A DNA stretch of 64,000 bases, taken from assembly GCF_003173735.1 (NCBI RefSeq), contig NZ_CP029551.1, positions 1,479,501-1,543,500 of the forward strand, written 5' to 3'. Below, in pieces: positions 51,240 through 60,414 of this stretch. Made by a program: the position numbers and the translations under genes. The notes under the pieces are model-generated. The model was not told the origin of the DNA. It made no database searches and worked only from the letters and a program-made list of their open reading frames with translations. The number at the start of each line of letters is the position of its first letter. Within the stretch, counting starts at the first letter, position 1. The DNA comes from Methylobacterium radiodurans. Lineage in GTDB: Bacteria; Pseudomonadota; Alphaproteobacteria; Rhizobiales; Beijerinckiaceae.

Positions 51240-53012
51240 TCAGTAGCCGTCCGCGAGCGTGCTGCGCTGGCGCGGGTCGGCGGCGCCCGCGAGCAGGCCG
51301 TCGTCCAGCCGCATCACCGAGTTCGCCGAGCCCGTGGTGGGACCGACCTTCACCGCGTGGCCCTTGGCGCGCAGGAGCGCCAGGGTATCGGGCGAGATGC
51401 CCTCCTCGGCGAGCAGCACATCGGGCCGCCACTGGTGGTGGACGCGCGGCGCATCCACCGCCTGGGCGAGGTTCATGCGGAAATCCACGAGGTTCACGAT
51501 CACCTGCAGCACCGTGGTGATGATGCGGCTGCCGCCGGGGCTGCCGGTGACGAGGAGGAGCCGGCCGTCCCGGAACAGGAAGGTCGGGGTCATCGAGGAG
51601 AGCGGCCGCGCGCCCGGCGCCACGGCGTTGGCGTCGCTGCCGACGAGCCCGTAGGCGTTCTGCGCGCCGGGCTTGGCGGAGAAGTCGTCCATCTCGTTGT
51701 TGAGGAGCACGCCCGTACCCGCGGCGACCAGGCCGATCCCGTAGGAGAAGTTCAGCGTGTAGGTGTTGGCGACCGCGTTGCCGGCCGCGTCCACCACCGA
51801 GAAATGCGTGGTCTGGTCGGACTCGTACGGGGCCGGGTCACCGGCCCGCACGGCGTCGGCGGGGCGCGCCCGTTCCGGGTTGATCTGCGCCCGGATCGTG
51901 TCCGCGTAGGCCTTGGCGAGCAGCCCCCGCACCGGGACCTTCACTCGGTCGGGATCGCCGAGATAGGTGGCGCGGTCGGCGTAGGCGGGCTTCATCGCCT
52001 CCGCCAGCGTGTGGAAGGCCTGGGCGCTGCCCACACCCATGCCGGCGAGGTCGAAGCCCTCCAGAACGTTCAGGATCTCGATCAGGTGGATGCCGCCCGA
52101 GGAGGGCGGCGGCATCGAGACGATCGTGTGCCCGCGATAGGTCCCGCGCACCGGCTCGCGCCGCTTCACCCGATAGCCGGCAAGGTCGTCGGTCGTCATG
52201 ATGCCGCCGGCCTGCCGCACCGCGTCGACGATCTTCTCGGCGATCGGGCCGGTGTAGAAGGCGTCCGGCCCCCGCTCGGCGATGGTCCGCAGCGTGTCGG
52301 CAAGGTCCGTCTGCACCAGGGTCTCGCCGCGGGCGAGCACCCGGTCCCCGTGGAAGAATACCGCCCGGGTCGAGGGCCAGCGCCCGAGCATCCCGGCGAC
52401 CTGGGGCAGCGAATCGGCGAGGCCCCCCTCGACGCCGATGCCCTCGCGGGCGAGCCGCTCGGCCGGCGCGATGAGCTCCGCCAGGGTGAGCTTGCCCGAG
52501 CCGTAGAGGCGGTGCGCCTCGGCCAAGCCCCGCACCGTGCCCGGCACGCCGACCGCCTTGCCGCCCCGGGTGGAGGCCGCCCGGTCGGGCGCTCCGTCGG
52601 GGCCGAGGAACATGTCGGCGGTGGCGGCGTGCGGCGCGGTCTCGCGGTAGTCGATCGCCACCGTCTCGTTGCGCTCGGCGAGGTGCACCAGCATGAAGCC
52701 GCCGCCGCCGAGGTTGCCCGCCTGCGGCAGGGTCACGGCGAGCGCGAAGCCCACAGCCACCGCCGCATCGACCGCGTTGCCGCCCCGCTTCAGCACATCG
52801 ACGCCGATCCGGGTCGCCCGCGCCTCCTGGGAGGACACCATGCCGCTCTGCGCGAGCGGCGGCAGGGCACGGGCGATGTCCGAGGGGATCGGCACCGCCT
52901 CCGCGGTCCGGGCGGGCTGAGCCCGAGGGGAGGCGCCCGGCAGCGGCACGGCCAGGAGACAGGCCAGTGAACCGGCGAGGAGAACGGAGAGGGCGCGAGC
53001 GCGGCGCGGCAT
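51240..53012 (-). CDS. ggt: Gamma-glutamyltranspeptidase
   Basis: 590-residue periplasmic Ntn-hydrolase that cleaves gamma-glutamyl bonds of glutathione. The ATG at 53010-53012 starts a clear signal peptide (LSVLLAGSLACLLAVPLPGAS); the frame is open upstream without homology. SSQEARATRIGVDVLKRGGNAVDAAVAVGFAL is the family opening. Autocleavage should occur before T401 in YESDQTTHFSVVD, yielding large and small subunits. The small subunit has SYGIGLVAAGTGVLLNNEMDDF and VTGSPGGSRIITTVLQ. It is monocistronic and divergent from the rhodanese gene. Confidence 0.95.
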   Translation of the reverse strand: MPRRARALSVLLAGSLACLLAVPLPGASPRAQPARTAEAVPIPSDIARALPPLAQSGMVSSQEARATRIGVDVLKRGGNAVDAAVAVGFALAVTLPQAGNLGGGGFMLVHLAERNETVAIDYRETAPHAATADMFLGPDGAPDRAASTRGGKAVGVPGTVRGLAEAHRLYGSGKLTLAELIAPAERLAREGIGVEGGLADSLPQVAGMLGRWPSTRAVFFHGDRVLARGETLVQTDLADTLRTIAERGPDAFYTGPIAEKIVDAVRQAGGIMTTDDLAGYRVKRREPVRGTYRGHTIVSMPPPSSGGIHLIEILNVLEGFDLAGMGVGSAQAFHTLAEAMKPAYADRATYLGDPDRVKVPVRGLLAKAYADTIRAQINPERARPADAVRAGDPAPYESDQTTHFSVVDAAGNAVANTYTLNFSYGIGLVAAGTGVLLNNEMDDFSAKPGAQNAYGLVGSDANAVAPGARPLSSMTPTFLFRDGRLLLVTGSPGGSRIITTVLQVIVNLVDFRMNLAQAVDAPRVHHQWRPDVLLAEEGISPDTLALLRAKGHAVKVGPTTGSANSVMRLDDGLLAGAADPRQRSTLADGY

Positions 53013-53265
53013 GGCTGGCGGTCGGCTCCACGGGCGAGAGGACGGGGTGGTGGACGCGTTCGTGATAGTGCGGCCTGGGGGCGCGTCCAGGCAGGGCCAT
53101 GTTGCGCGGCGCCGGGCTGACGAATAAGGGAAAGCGTCAGCCGGCGGATTCCAAAGCGGATTCCACCGCGAAAGCCAAGTGGAAGCCAAGTTCCGCCGTC
53201 CGCGCGCCCGGCGCGTTCCGACGGCGCAGAGGCGCCCGGTCGCGCCGGATACCGGAGGAGTGCGG

Positions 53266-53586
53266 ATGCGGGTGGTCGACCTCGATCGCGATGCGGTCAA
53301 GCAGGGCCTTGCCGACGGCAGCCTGCTGCTGATCGACGTGCGCGAAGCCCACGAATACGCGGACGGCCATATCCCCGGTGCCGTCACCCACCCGCTCTCG
53401 GAATTCAATCCGCAGGCGCTTGCCGCCCTGGTCGAGGGGGATGCCCGCCGGCCCGTCTTCGTCTGCGCCGCGGGCGTGCGCTCGGTGCACGCGCTCCGCG
53501 CCGCGCAGCAGGCCGGCCTGCCGATCGAGGCGCATTATCGTGGCGGCTTCAAGGACTGGTACGCGGCCGGTGAAGCCGTTGAATAG
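53266..53586 (+). CDS. Rhodanese-like domain protein
   Basis: 106-residue single-domain sulfurtransferase-like protein of the GlpE/PspE type. LLLIDVREAHEYADGHIPGAV is the standard rhodanese core and the catalytic cysteine is C67 in VFVCAAGVRSVHAL. The loop after the cysteine has the six-residue length of sulfur rather than phosphate hydrolases. GGAGGAG sits before the ATG at 53266. No signal peptide, so cytoplasmic. The donor and acceptor of sulfur are not known. Confidence 0.9.
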   Translation: MRVVDLDRDAVKQGLADGSLLLIDVREAHEYADGHIPGAVTHPLSEFNPQALAALVEGDARRPVFVCAAGVRSVHALRAAQQAGLPIEAHYRGGFKDWYAAGEAVE

Positions 53587-53785
53587 TCCGAGCGGCGCGT
53601 TCGCCGCGCATGTGCCGTGTGCGCCGCCGCACAACTCTGAACTGCGCGAGGGACTAGGGGCCCACAAGACTGTGAAGGTCCGCGTCCCTCGAACCCCGCT
53701 GACCCGCCCAGCCTCCTCTGACCACGCATCGATCCTGCCCGCGCACCGCACCGCGCGCCGCCGGCCGATGCTCAGGGACCTCGTC

Positions 53786-54949
53786 ATGCATCCTGCCCTG
53801 CGCAGCCGGCTCTCCAGCCTTCTCGTTCTCGCCTCTGCCGGTGCCTTGGCCGGTACTCTGGCCGGCGCCGTGCCGGCCCACGCCCAGGCCCCCGGCGGAC
53901 CGCCGCCGAAGGTCACGGTCGCCAAGCCGGTGGTGCGCGAGATCGTTGAGCAGGACCAGTATACCGGCCGCTTCGACCCGATCGAGTTCGTCGAGGTGCG
54001 CGCCCGCGTCACCGGCTACCTGGACAAGATCCAGTTCACGGACGGCGCCACGGTGAAGAAGGGCGACGTGCTCTTCGTGATCGACCGGCGGCCCTACAAG
54101 GCGGCGCTGGAGCAGGCCCAGGCCGCGCTCACCTCCGCCAAGGCCCGGCTCTCCTTCACCCAGACCGACCTCGAGCGCGCCCAGACGCTCTCGCGGGGCG
54201 GCAACATCTCCGAGCAGGTCACCGACCAGCGTCGGCAAGCCTCGCAGACCGCGCAGGCGGACGTGGACAGCGCGGAAGCCGCGCTCCGCAACGCCCAGCT
54301 CAACTACGACTTCACGGAAGTGAAGTCGCCGATCGACGGGCGCATCAGCCGCCGCCTCGTCACCGAGGGCAACATCGTCATCACCGACCAGACGATGCTG
54401 ACCACGATCGTCTCGCTCGACCCGATCTATTTCGGCTTCACCGTCGATGAGAAGTCGTTCCTCAAGTACCAGAACAGCCTCAACATCGGCATGGGCCAGA
54501 CCCAGCGCGGCAAGGGCGTGCCGATCATGATCGCGCTCACCGGCGAGGAGAAGCCGACCCGCAAGGGCACGCTCGACTTCGTCGACAACCGCGTCGACAA
54601 CCAGACCGGCACGGTGCTGCTGCGCGCGACCGTCGAGAACCCGGACGGGTTCATCAAGCCGGGTCTGTTCGGCATCGTCTCGATGCCCGCGACCAAGCCG
54701 TTCCGGGGCGTGCTGCTGCCCGACGAGGCCGTCTCGGCCAACCAGGACAAGCGCATCGTCTACCTCGTCTCCGAGGACGGCACGGCGTCGGCCCGCGACG
54801 TCAAGCTCGGGCCCAAGGTCGACGGCTACCGGGTGATCCGCGAGGGCCTGAAGGGCGACGAGACCGTGGTGATCAATGGCCTCGCCCGCGTGCGCCCCGG
54901 CGCCAAGGTGACGCCCGAGATGCAGACGCTGCCGCCGAGCAAGAGCTGA
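53786..54949 (+). CDS. RND efflux periplasmic adaptor (membrane fusion protein)
   Basis: 387 residues from the ATG at 53786 (MHPALRSR) behind AGGGA. Signal peptide (SLLVLASAGALAGTLAGAVPAHAQ) with no lipobox cysteine, so not a lipoprotein. The AcrA/MexA layout is present: the lipoyl-like domain (VEVRARVTGYLDKIQFTDGA, VKKGDVLFVID), the alpha-hairpin (about 100-165), the second lipoyl half (YDFTEVKSPIDGRISR) and the beta-barrel (IYFGFTVDEKSFLKYQ). It bridges the RND pump and an outer-membrane channel. The pump gene follows after 107 nt. No regulator gene is adjacent. Confidence 0.94.
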   Translation: MHPALRSRLSSLLVLASAGALAGTLAGAVPAHAQAPGGPPPKVTVAKPVVREIVEQDQYTGRFDPIEFVEVRARVTGYLDKIQFTDGATVKKGDVLFVIDRRPYKAALEQAQAALTSAKARLSFTQTDLERAQTLSRGGNISEQVTDQRRQASQTAQADVDSAEAALRNAQLNYDFTEVKSPIDGRISRRLVTEGNIVITDQTMLTTIVSLDPIYFGFTVDEKSFLKYQNSLNIGMGQTQRGKGVPIMIALTGEEKPTRKGTLDFVDNRVDNQTGTVLLRATVENPDGFIKPGLFGIVSMPATKPFRGVLLPDEAVSANQDKRIVYLVSEDGTASARDVKLGPKVDGYRVIREGLKGDETVVINGLARVRPGAKVTPEMQTLPPSKS

Positions 54950-55056
54950 CCGGAGCCGGCCCGGGGGGCAGGACGCCCCGCGGGCCGGTCCCGGCCCCAT
55001 CCGCAGGTGACGCGAGGCATGGGCCCTTCCGGGGCGCCGGCCGAGAGGTTTGACCG

Positions 55057-58000
55057 ATGCGCTTTGCCCATTTCTTCGTCGATCGGCCGATCTTCGCCTC
55101 GGTCACCTCGATCATCTTCCTGCTGCTCGGCTTCGTCGCCTACGAGACGCTGCCGGTCGCGCAGTATCCCGAGATCGTGCCGCCGACCGTGACGGTGCGC
55201 GCCTCCTTCCCGGGCGCCAACGCCGAGACGGTGGCGGCCACGATCGCGACGCCGATCGAGCAGGAGGTCAACGGCGTCGACAACATGCTGTACATGACGT
55301 CGCTCTCCACGAACGACGGCAACATGCTGCTGACCGTCACCTTCAAGGTCGGCACCAACCTCGATATCGCGAACGTTCTGGTCCAGAACCGGCTCTCGGT
55401 GGCCCAGCCGCGCCTGCCGCCGGACGTGCGCAACCTCGGCGTCACCGTGCGCAAGGCCTCGCCCGACCTGATGCTGGTCGTGCACCTCCTGTCGCCGAAC
55501 AAGACCTACGACCAGAACTACCTCGCCAACTACATCTACCTGAACATCCGCGACGAGCTGCTGCGCCTCGACGGCGTCGGCGACATCTCGATCTTCGGCG
55601 GCAACGAGTACGCCGAGCGCGTCTGGCTCGATCCCCAGAAGCTCGCCGCCTACGGCCTGACCACCTCCGACGTCACCACGGCGCTGCAGGAGCAGAACGT
55701 GCAGGTGGCGGCCGGCGCCCTGAACTCGCCGCCGGCGGCCACGGGCCAGGCCTTCCAGCTCATCGTGCAGTCGCAGGGACGCTTCCAGACGCCCGAGGAG
55801 TTCGCCGAGGTCATCGTCAAGGCCTCAGACGGGCGCCTCGTGCGGGTGAAGGACGTGGCCCGCGTGGAGATGGGCCAGAAGGACTACACCACCAACTCCT
55901 TCCTCAACGCGACGCCGGCCGTCGGCATCGGCGCCTTCCAGCGCCCGGGCACCAACGCGCTCGAGGCGGCGGCCTCCGTCCGCAACGTGATGGAGAACCT
56001 GAAGAAGAACTTCCCGCCGGACGTCGAGTACCGCATCGCCTACAACCCGACGGAGTTCATCGAGGAGTCGATCCACGAGGTCTACAAGACCCTGTTCGAG
56101 GCGGTCGGCCTCGTGGTCATCGTGGTGCTGGTCTTCCTCCAGAGCTGGCGCACGGCGCTGATCCCGGTGCTGGCGATCCCCGTCTCGCTTGTCGGCACCT
56201 TCGCGGCGATGGCGGCCTTCGGCTTCTCGCTCAACAACCTGACCCTGTTCGGGCTGGTGCTGGCCATCGGCATCGTGGTGGACGACGCGATCGTCGTGGT
56301 GGAGAACGTCGAGCGCAACATGGCCGAGGGGCTCTCCCCCGGCGAGGCCGCGCACAAGACGATGGACGAGGTCGGCGGCGCCGTCATCGCCATCGCGCTG
56401 GTGCTGGCGGCGGTGTTCATCCCGACCGCCTTCATCCCCGGCATCTCGGGCCAGTTCTACAAACAGTTCGCGCTCACCATCGCGGCCTCGACGCTGATCT
56501 CGGCCTTCAACTCGCTCACCCTCTCACCCGCGCTCTGCAAGCTGCTGCTCAAGCCGCACCACGCGCACGCCAAGCCGAAGTTCTTCCTCACGCGCTTCAT
56601 CAACTGGCTGGCCGACCTGTTCAACCGCGGCTTCGACTGGCTGTCGCACACCTACTCGCGCACGATCTACGGGCTGACCAACTACATGGTCGGGCTCATC
56701 GCGATGCTGCTCGTCTACGCGGCGGTGATCGCGGGCACCCTCCACCTCGCCCAGACGACACCCACGGGCTTCATCCCGGACCAGGACCAGGGCTACCTGA
56801 TCGGCGTCGTGCAGCTGCCGTCGGGCGCCTCGCTCGACCGCACCACCGAGGTGGTGAACCGGGCCGCCGCCGCCGCGCGCAAGATCGACGGCGTCACGAA
56901 CACCGTCATCATCGCGGGCTTCGACGGCGCGACCTTCACCAACACCACGAACTCGGGCGTGATGTTCATCACGCTGGCCGGCGCCAAGGAGCGCGCCGCC
57001 CAGGGGCGCTCGGCCGCGGTGATCACCGGCGACGTGATCAAGGCCACCGCCGACATCCAGGAGGCCCGGGTCATCGTGATCCCGCCCCCGCCGGTGCGCG
57101 GCCTCGGCCAGGGCGGCGGCTTCAAGATGCAGGTGGAGAGCCGCCAGAGCTCGGCCATCGGCCCGCTGCTGGCCAATGTCGGGGAGATGCTGGGGGCGGC
57201 CAACCAGAGCAACGACGTGCAGCGGGTGTTCACCACCTTCAGCAACGACACGCCGCAGCTCTACCTCGACATCGACCGCACGGTCGCCCGCATGCTGAAC
57301 GTGCCGCTCGGCAACGTCTTCTCGACCGTGCAGGCGGCGCTCGGCGGCGCCTACGTCAACGACTTCAACACGCTGGGCCGCATCTATCAGGTCCGCGTGC
57401 AGGGCGACGCGCGCTTCCGCGTCTCGAAGCAGGACATCGAGCAGCTGAAGGTGCGCTCCTCCACCGGCGCCCTGGTGCCGATGGGCACGCTCGCGACCAT
57501 CCGGGAGATCTCGGGCCCGCAGATCGTGCAGCGGTTCAACCTCTACTACTCGGTGCCCGTGCAGGGCGTGGCCAAGCCCGGCATCTCGACCGGCCAGGCG
57601 CTCGACGCGATGGAGGAGATCGCCAAGAAGAGCCTGCCGGACGGCTACGCCTACGACTGGACCGAGATCGCCTTCCAGCAGAAGGCGGCGGGCGGCACGG
57701 CGATCTACGTCTTCGCGCTCGGCGTGCTCCTCGTCTTCCTGGTGCTGGCCGCCCAGTACGAGTCCTGGGCCTTGCCGATGGCGATCCTGCTCGTGGTGCC
57801 GACGGGTGTGCTCGCCGCCCTGTTCGGGGTGCAGCTCAGGGGGCAGGACAACAACATCCTGACCCAGATCGGCCTGATCGTGCTCATCGGCCTGGCGGCC
57901 AAGAACGCGATCCTGATCGTGGAGTTCGCGCACGACATCGAGAACAACGAGCGCAAGGGTCCGGTCGAGGCCGCCGTGCAGGCCTGCAAGCTCCGCTTGC

Positions 58001-58269
58001 GCCCGATCCTGATGACGGCCTTCGCCTTCATCCTGGGCACGCTGCCGCTCGTCATCGCCACCGGCCCGGGCGCCGAGATGCGCCAGGCGCTCGGCACCGC
58101 GGTGTTCTTCGGCATGATCGGCGCGACCTTCTTCGGCCTGTTCCTGACGCCGGTCTTCTACGTGGTGATCCGCCGCCTCGTGCTCTGGATCGAGCGCAAG
58201 CGCGGCAAGCGCCCGCACGGCGAGGCGCCCGACCGCGACGGGCACGGGACTCCGAGCCCGGCCCACTAG
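55057..58269 (+). CDS. RND-family multidrug efflux pump (HAE1, AcrB/MexB-like)
   Basis: 1070-residue inner-membrane trimeric proton antiporter. The N-terminus FAHFFVDRPIFASVTSIIFL and the TM1 pattern are standard. The proton-relay aspartates are in TM4 (AIGIVVDDAIVVVENVERNM) and the relay lysine in TM10 (LAAKNAILIVEFAHDIE). The two large periplasmic loops (about 35-335 and 560-870) form the porter and docking domains. It is paired with the adaptor gene upstream, probably in one operon, and a strong terminator follows. No outer-membrane channel gene is present, so it must use one encoded elsewhere. Confidence 0.96.
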   Translation: MRFAHFFVDRPIFASVTSIIFLLLGFVAYETLPVAQYPEIVPPTVTVRASFPGANAETVAATIATPIEQEVNGVDNMLYMTSLSTNDGNMLLTVTFKVGTNLDIANVLVQNRLSVAQPRLPPDVRNLGVTVRKASPDLMLVVHLLSPNKTYDQNYLANYIYLNIRDELLRLDGVGDISIFGGNEYAERVWLDPQKLAAYGLTTSDVTTALQEQNVQVAAGALNSPPAATGQAFQLIVQSQGRFQTPEEFAEVIVKASDGRLVRVKDVARVEMGQKDYTTNSFLNATPAVGIGAFQRPGTNALEAAASVRNVMENLKKNFPPDVEYRIAYNPTEFIEESIHEVYKTLFEAVGLVVIVVLVFLQSWRTALIPVLAIPVSLVGTFAAMAAFGFSLNNLTLFGLVLAIGIVVDDAIVVVENVERNMAEGLSPGEAAHKTMDEVGGAVIAIALVLAAVFIPTAFIPGISGQFYKQFALTIAASTLISAFNSLTLSPALCKLLLKPHHAHAKPKFFLTRFINWLADLFNRGFDWLSHTYSRTIYGLTNYMVGLIAMLLVYAAVIAGTLHLAQTTPTGFIPDQDQGYLIGVVQLPSGASLDRTTEVVNRAAAAARKIDGVTNTVIIAGFDGATFTNTTNSGVMFITLAGAKERAAQGRSAAVITGDVIKATADIQEARVIVIPPPPVRGLGQGGGFKMQVESRQSSAIGPLLANVGEMLGAANQSNDVQRVFTTFSNDTPQLYLDIDRTVARMLNVPLGNVFSTVQAALGGAYVNDFNTLGRIYQVRVQGDARFRVSKQDIEQLKVRSSTGALVPMGTLATIREISGPQIVQRFNLYYSVPVQGVAKPGISTGQALDAMEEIAKKSLPDGYAYDWTEIAFQQKAAGGTAIYVFALGVLLVFLVLAAQYESWALPMAILLVVPTGVLAALFGVQLRGQDNNILTQIGLIVLIGLAAKNAILIVEFAHDIENNERKGPVEAAVQACKLRLRPILMTAFAFILGTLPLVIATGPGAEMRQALGTAVFFGMIGATFFGLFLTPVFYVVIRRLVLWIERKRGKRPHGEAPDRDGHGTPSPAH

Positions 58270-58295
58270 GGCCGTCCCGGAGACCCACCGATCCG

Positions 58296-58327
58296 AACCC
58301 GCCGGCCGCGAGGCCGGCGGGTTTTTT
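58296..58327 (+). terminator. Strong intrinsic terminator after the RND pump gene
   Basis: AACCCGCCGGCC (58296-58307) and GGCCGGCGGGTT (58312-58323) around GCGA form a perfect 12-bp stem running into TTTTTT (58322-58327). It closes the efflux operon 27 nt past the stop. Confidence 0.95.
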
Positions 58328-58416
58328 GTCGGCGCCGCCCCATCTCGTCCGGGCTGCGTTCAGGCGAGGCGCCTGATACCGCAGGCGACGACCCGTTCAT
58401 CCGCGAGGAAGCGCCC

Positions 58417-59283
58417 GTGCCCGGTTACCTGCCCTTCGCGGGCGCCCTGAAGCTGCCCGCCTACACCTGCGACAATTGCGGGTTCTGGCAGCGCCATTTC
58501 GAGGCGCCCGCGTCCTGCCCGATGTGCCTCGACGCCCGCCACGTCGTGCCGCAGGACGGCTGGCGCTTCCGCACCGAGCGGGAGGCGCAAGAGGCCTTCC
58601 CGTGCCACTGGGAGGAGCTGGAGCCGGGCGTCTGGCGCTTCTGGAACGAGCCCGTCTCGGGGATCGGTCCGTCCGCCTACCTGATCCAGACGGATCACGG
58701 GAACATGGGCTTCGAGGGCTGTCCGGTCTTCAGCGAGGCGGCCCTCGACCAGATCGCCAAGCTCGGCGGCATGCAGGTGCTCTCGTCCTCGCATCCCCAC
58801 GCCTATGGCGCGCTGGTGCAGCTGCAGGACCGCTTCGACCCGGAGCTGTGCCTGCCGGCGGCCGACTTCACCTGGAGCGCGGCGCTCCAGGTCTCCTGGC
58901 CCTACGACGACTTTCTGGAGCCGATCCCCGGGCTTGAACTTCACCGCACCGCCGGCCATTTCGACGGCCATGCCGTGCTGTTCGACCGCAAACGCAAGAT
59001 CTGCTTCTGCGGCGACGCGCTGAAGTTCGAGCTGGAGCCGGACGACTTCCGCCGGGCACGCACCATCTCGGCCCACAAGGCCTTCGTGCGCGGCGTGCCG
59101 CTGACCGTGGCGGAGCTGCGCCGCTACCGCGACGTGTTCGAGCGCCTCGACTTCATCCAGACCTGGACGCCCTTCGAGCCGGCCGCCAATTGCGGCCGGG
59201 CCGAGGTTCTGGCGCTGATCGATGGGATGTTGGCGACGCGCCCGCACGCGGCGCCGGTGTTGCTGGAGACGCTGCGGCGATAG
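58417..59283 (+). CDS. MBL-fold hydrolase-like protein with N-terminal zinc ribbon
   Basis: 288 residues from the GTG at 58417, which follows GAGGAA. The first 40 residues hold a rubredoxin/zinc-ribbon-like knuckle pair (C18/C21 in YTCDNCGFW and C34/C37 in SCPMCLDA). The rest resembles a metallo-beta-lactamase fold: SSYPH-type ligands in VLSSSHPHAYGALVQLQ, HRTAGHFDGHAVLF, and CFCGDALKFELE. The HxHxDH motif is altered to HPHAYG, losing the usual Asp-His, so hydrolase activity through a complete di-metal site is doubtful. Substrate and role are unknown. Confidence 0.75.
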   Translation: MPGYLPFAGALKLPAYTCDNCGFWQRHFEAPASCPMCLDARHVVPQDGWRFRTEREAQEAFPCHWEELEPGVWRFWNEPVSGIGPSAYLIQTDHGNMGFEGCPVFSEAALDQIAKLGGMQVLSSSHPHAYGALVQLQDRFDPELCLPAADFTWSAALQVSWPYDDFLEPIPGLELHRTAGHFDGHAVLFDRKRKICFCGDALKFELEPDDFRRARTISAHKAFVRGVPLTVAELRRYRDVFERLDFIQTWTPFEPAANCGRAEVLALIDGMLATRPHAAPVLLETLRR

Positions 59284-59295
59284 CTCCGACGCTCT

Positions 59296-59450
59296 CCCTC
59301 CCCCCTCTGCGGGGGAGGGTGGGCCGGCCGGGAGGCCGGGTCGGGAGAGGGGAGCCCCGCTTCAGGGTTGGGCTCGGCCCTGCATGAAGGCCACGCCCCT
59401 TTCTGCGACGTGGTTCCCCTCTCCCGCCTCACTCCGCAGAGGGGGGAGGG
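59296..59450. repeat. Long inverted repeat with 17-bp perfect arms
   Basis: CCCTCCCCCCTCTGCGG (59296-59312) is the exact reverse complement of 59434-59450. Inside it, GGGAGAGGGGAGCC (about 59343-59356) pairs with GGTTCCCCTCTCCC (about 59412-59425) with one mismatch. The whole lies between the zinc-ribbon protein gene and the convergent GST gene. It resembles two facing copies of the CT-rich palindrome seen at 32986 and 36229. It could act as a bidirectional terminator. Confidence 0.75.
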
Positions 59451-59461
59451 TTGATCGACCG

Positions 59462-60169
59462 TCAGCGCTTCGTGTTCGCCGCTGTCTGGCCGAACATCAC
59501 CTTCTTGGCCTCTTCGCTCATGGTCTGGCCGAGATTCGGGTTGACCTCCGGCCCCTTCGCGTAGGCCGCCTGCGTGGCGGGCCGCGCCTGGATCGCCGCG
59601 AACCAGCGCTTCAGGTTCGGGTGGTCGTCGAGGTTCTGGCCCTGCTTCTCGTACGGCACGATCCACGGGTAGCAGGCCATGTCGGCGATCGAGTAGTCGG
59701 GGCCCGCCACGAAGGCGCGGTCGACGAGCCGCCGGTCGAGCACGCCGTAGAGTCGGTTGGTCTCCTTGACGTAGCGGTCGATCGCATAGGGCACCTTCTC
59801 GGGCGCGTACTGCGTGAAATGGTGGTTCTGGCCGAGCATCGGCCCGAGGCCGCCCATCTGCCAGAACAGCCATTGCAGCACCTCGGCCCGGCCGTGGATG
59901 TCGGCGGGGATGAAGCGACCGGTCTTCTCGGCGAGGTAGAGCAGGATCGCCCCCGACTCGAACAGCGAGACCGGCGCGCCGCCGCCCGCCGGCTCGCGGT
60001 CTACGATCGCCGGCATGCGGTTGTTCGGGGCGATCGCCAGGAAGTCGGGCTTGAACTGGTCGCCTGCGCCGATGTTCACCGGATGGATCCGGTAGGGCAG
60101 GCCGGTCTCCTCCAGGAGCATCGTGACCTTGTGGCCGTTCGGCGTCGGCCAGTAGTGGAGATCGATCAT
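59462..60169 (-). CDS. Glutathione S-transferase, Nu-class (YghU/YfcG-like)
   Basis: 235 residues from the ATG at 60167-60169 (MIDLHYWPTPNGHKVTM); the frame is open 28 codons upstream without homology. The TPNGHKVTMLLEETGLPY start, with Thr/Asn in place of a catalytic Tyr or Cys, is typical of the Nu class, which acts as a disulphide-bond reductase using two glutathiones. NNRMPAIVDRE and LFESGAILLYLAEKTGRF complete the thioredoxin-like domain. WLFWQMGGLGPMLGQNHHF and YSIADMACYPWI mark the helical domain. Its promoter lies in the 127 nt before the truncated tRNA. Confidence 0.92.
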   Translation of the reverse strand: MIDLHYWPTPNGHKVTMLLEETGLPYRIHPVNIGAGDQFKPDFLAIAPNNRMPAIVDREPAGGGAPVSLFESGAILLYLAEKTGRFIPADIHGRAEVLQWLFWQMGGLGPMLGQNHHFTQYAPEKVPYAIDRYVKETNRLYGVLDRRLVDRAFVAGPDYSIADMACYPWIVPYEKQGQNLDDHPNLKRWFAAIQARPATQAAYAKGPEVNPNLGQTMSEEAKKVMFGQTAANTKR

Positions 60170-60296
60170 CGGGATCCTCAGCGTCCGCCCCTCGGGAGGC
60201 GAGGTGGGACGCGGGGATCGTGCGGTCAAGCCGCGGTTTCCGTCACGGCGCATCCCTTGCCGCCGGAGCCTGGAATCCTTAGAAACAGCGGCGTGG

Positions 60297-60336
60297 CGGG
60301 GTGTAGCGCAGTCTGGTAGCGCACCTGGTTCGGGAC
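60297..60336 (+). pseudogene. 5' half of a tRNA-Pro(CGG), truncated in the anticodon arm
   Basis: The acceptor 5' strand CGGGGTG, TA, the D-arm GCGC-AGTCTGGTA-GCGC and the 5' anticodon stem CCTGG with the loop TTCGGGA (anticodon CGG at 60331-60333) are all present. After the next C the expected CCAGG stem, T-arm and acceptor 3' strand are missing; instead there is TTATACCCCCCGC and AT-richer DNA. This is the pattern left when an element integrates at or near the anticodon loop and does not restore the gene. No 3' half occurs before 64000. Confidence 0.75.
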
Positions 60337-60374
60337 TTATACCCCCCGCTAAGGGTACTATGTATTTAGGTTCA

Positions 60375-60407
60375 GGCGCTTAGGAGTGTGATACCTCACA
60401 GTGCGCC
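60375..60407. repeat. Stem-loop between the two tRNA-Pro sequences
   Basis: GGCGC (60375-60379) pairs with GCGCC (60403-60407), and inside it TGTGA (60387-60391) pairs with TCACA (60396-60400) around TACC. It lies between the truncated and the complete tRNA-Pro and may be part of an attachment site or a terminator for the first. Confidence 0.45.
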
Positions 60408-60414
60408 ATAACAT

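Noticed and set aside
51240..53408. N-terminal extension of gamma-glutamyltranspeptidase to 53408
   Set aside because: A normal signal peptide begins at the ATG at 53012; the extension overlaps the divergent rhodanese gene.
55050..58376. 1108-codon frame shifted relative to the RND pump gene
   Set aside because: It is an out-of-frame shadow, Arg/His/Pro-rich with no family motifs, over a pump gene with complete RND signatures.
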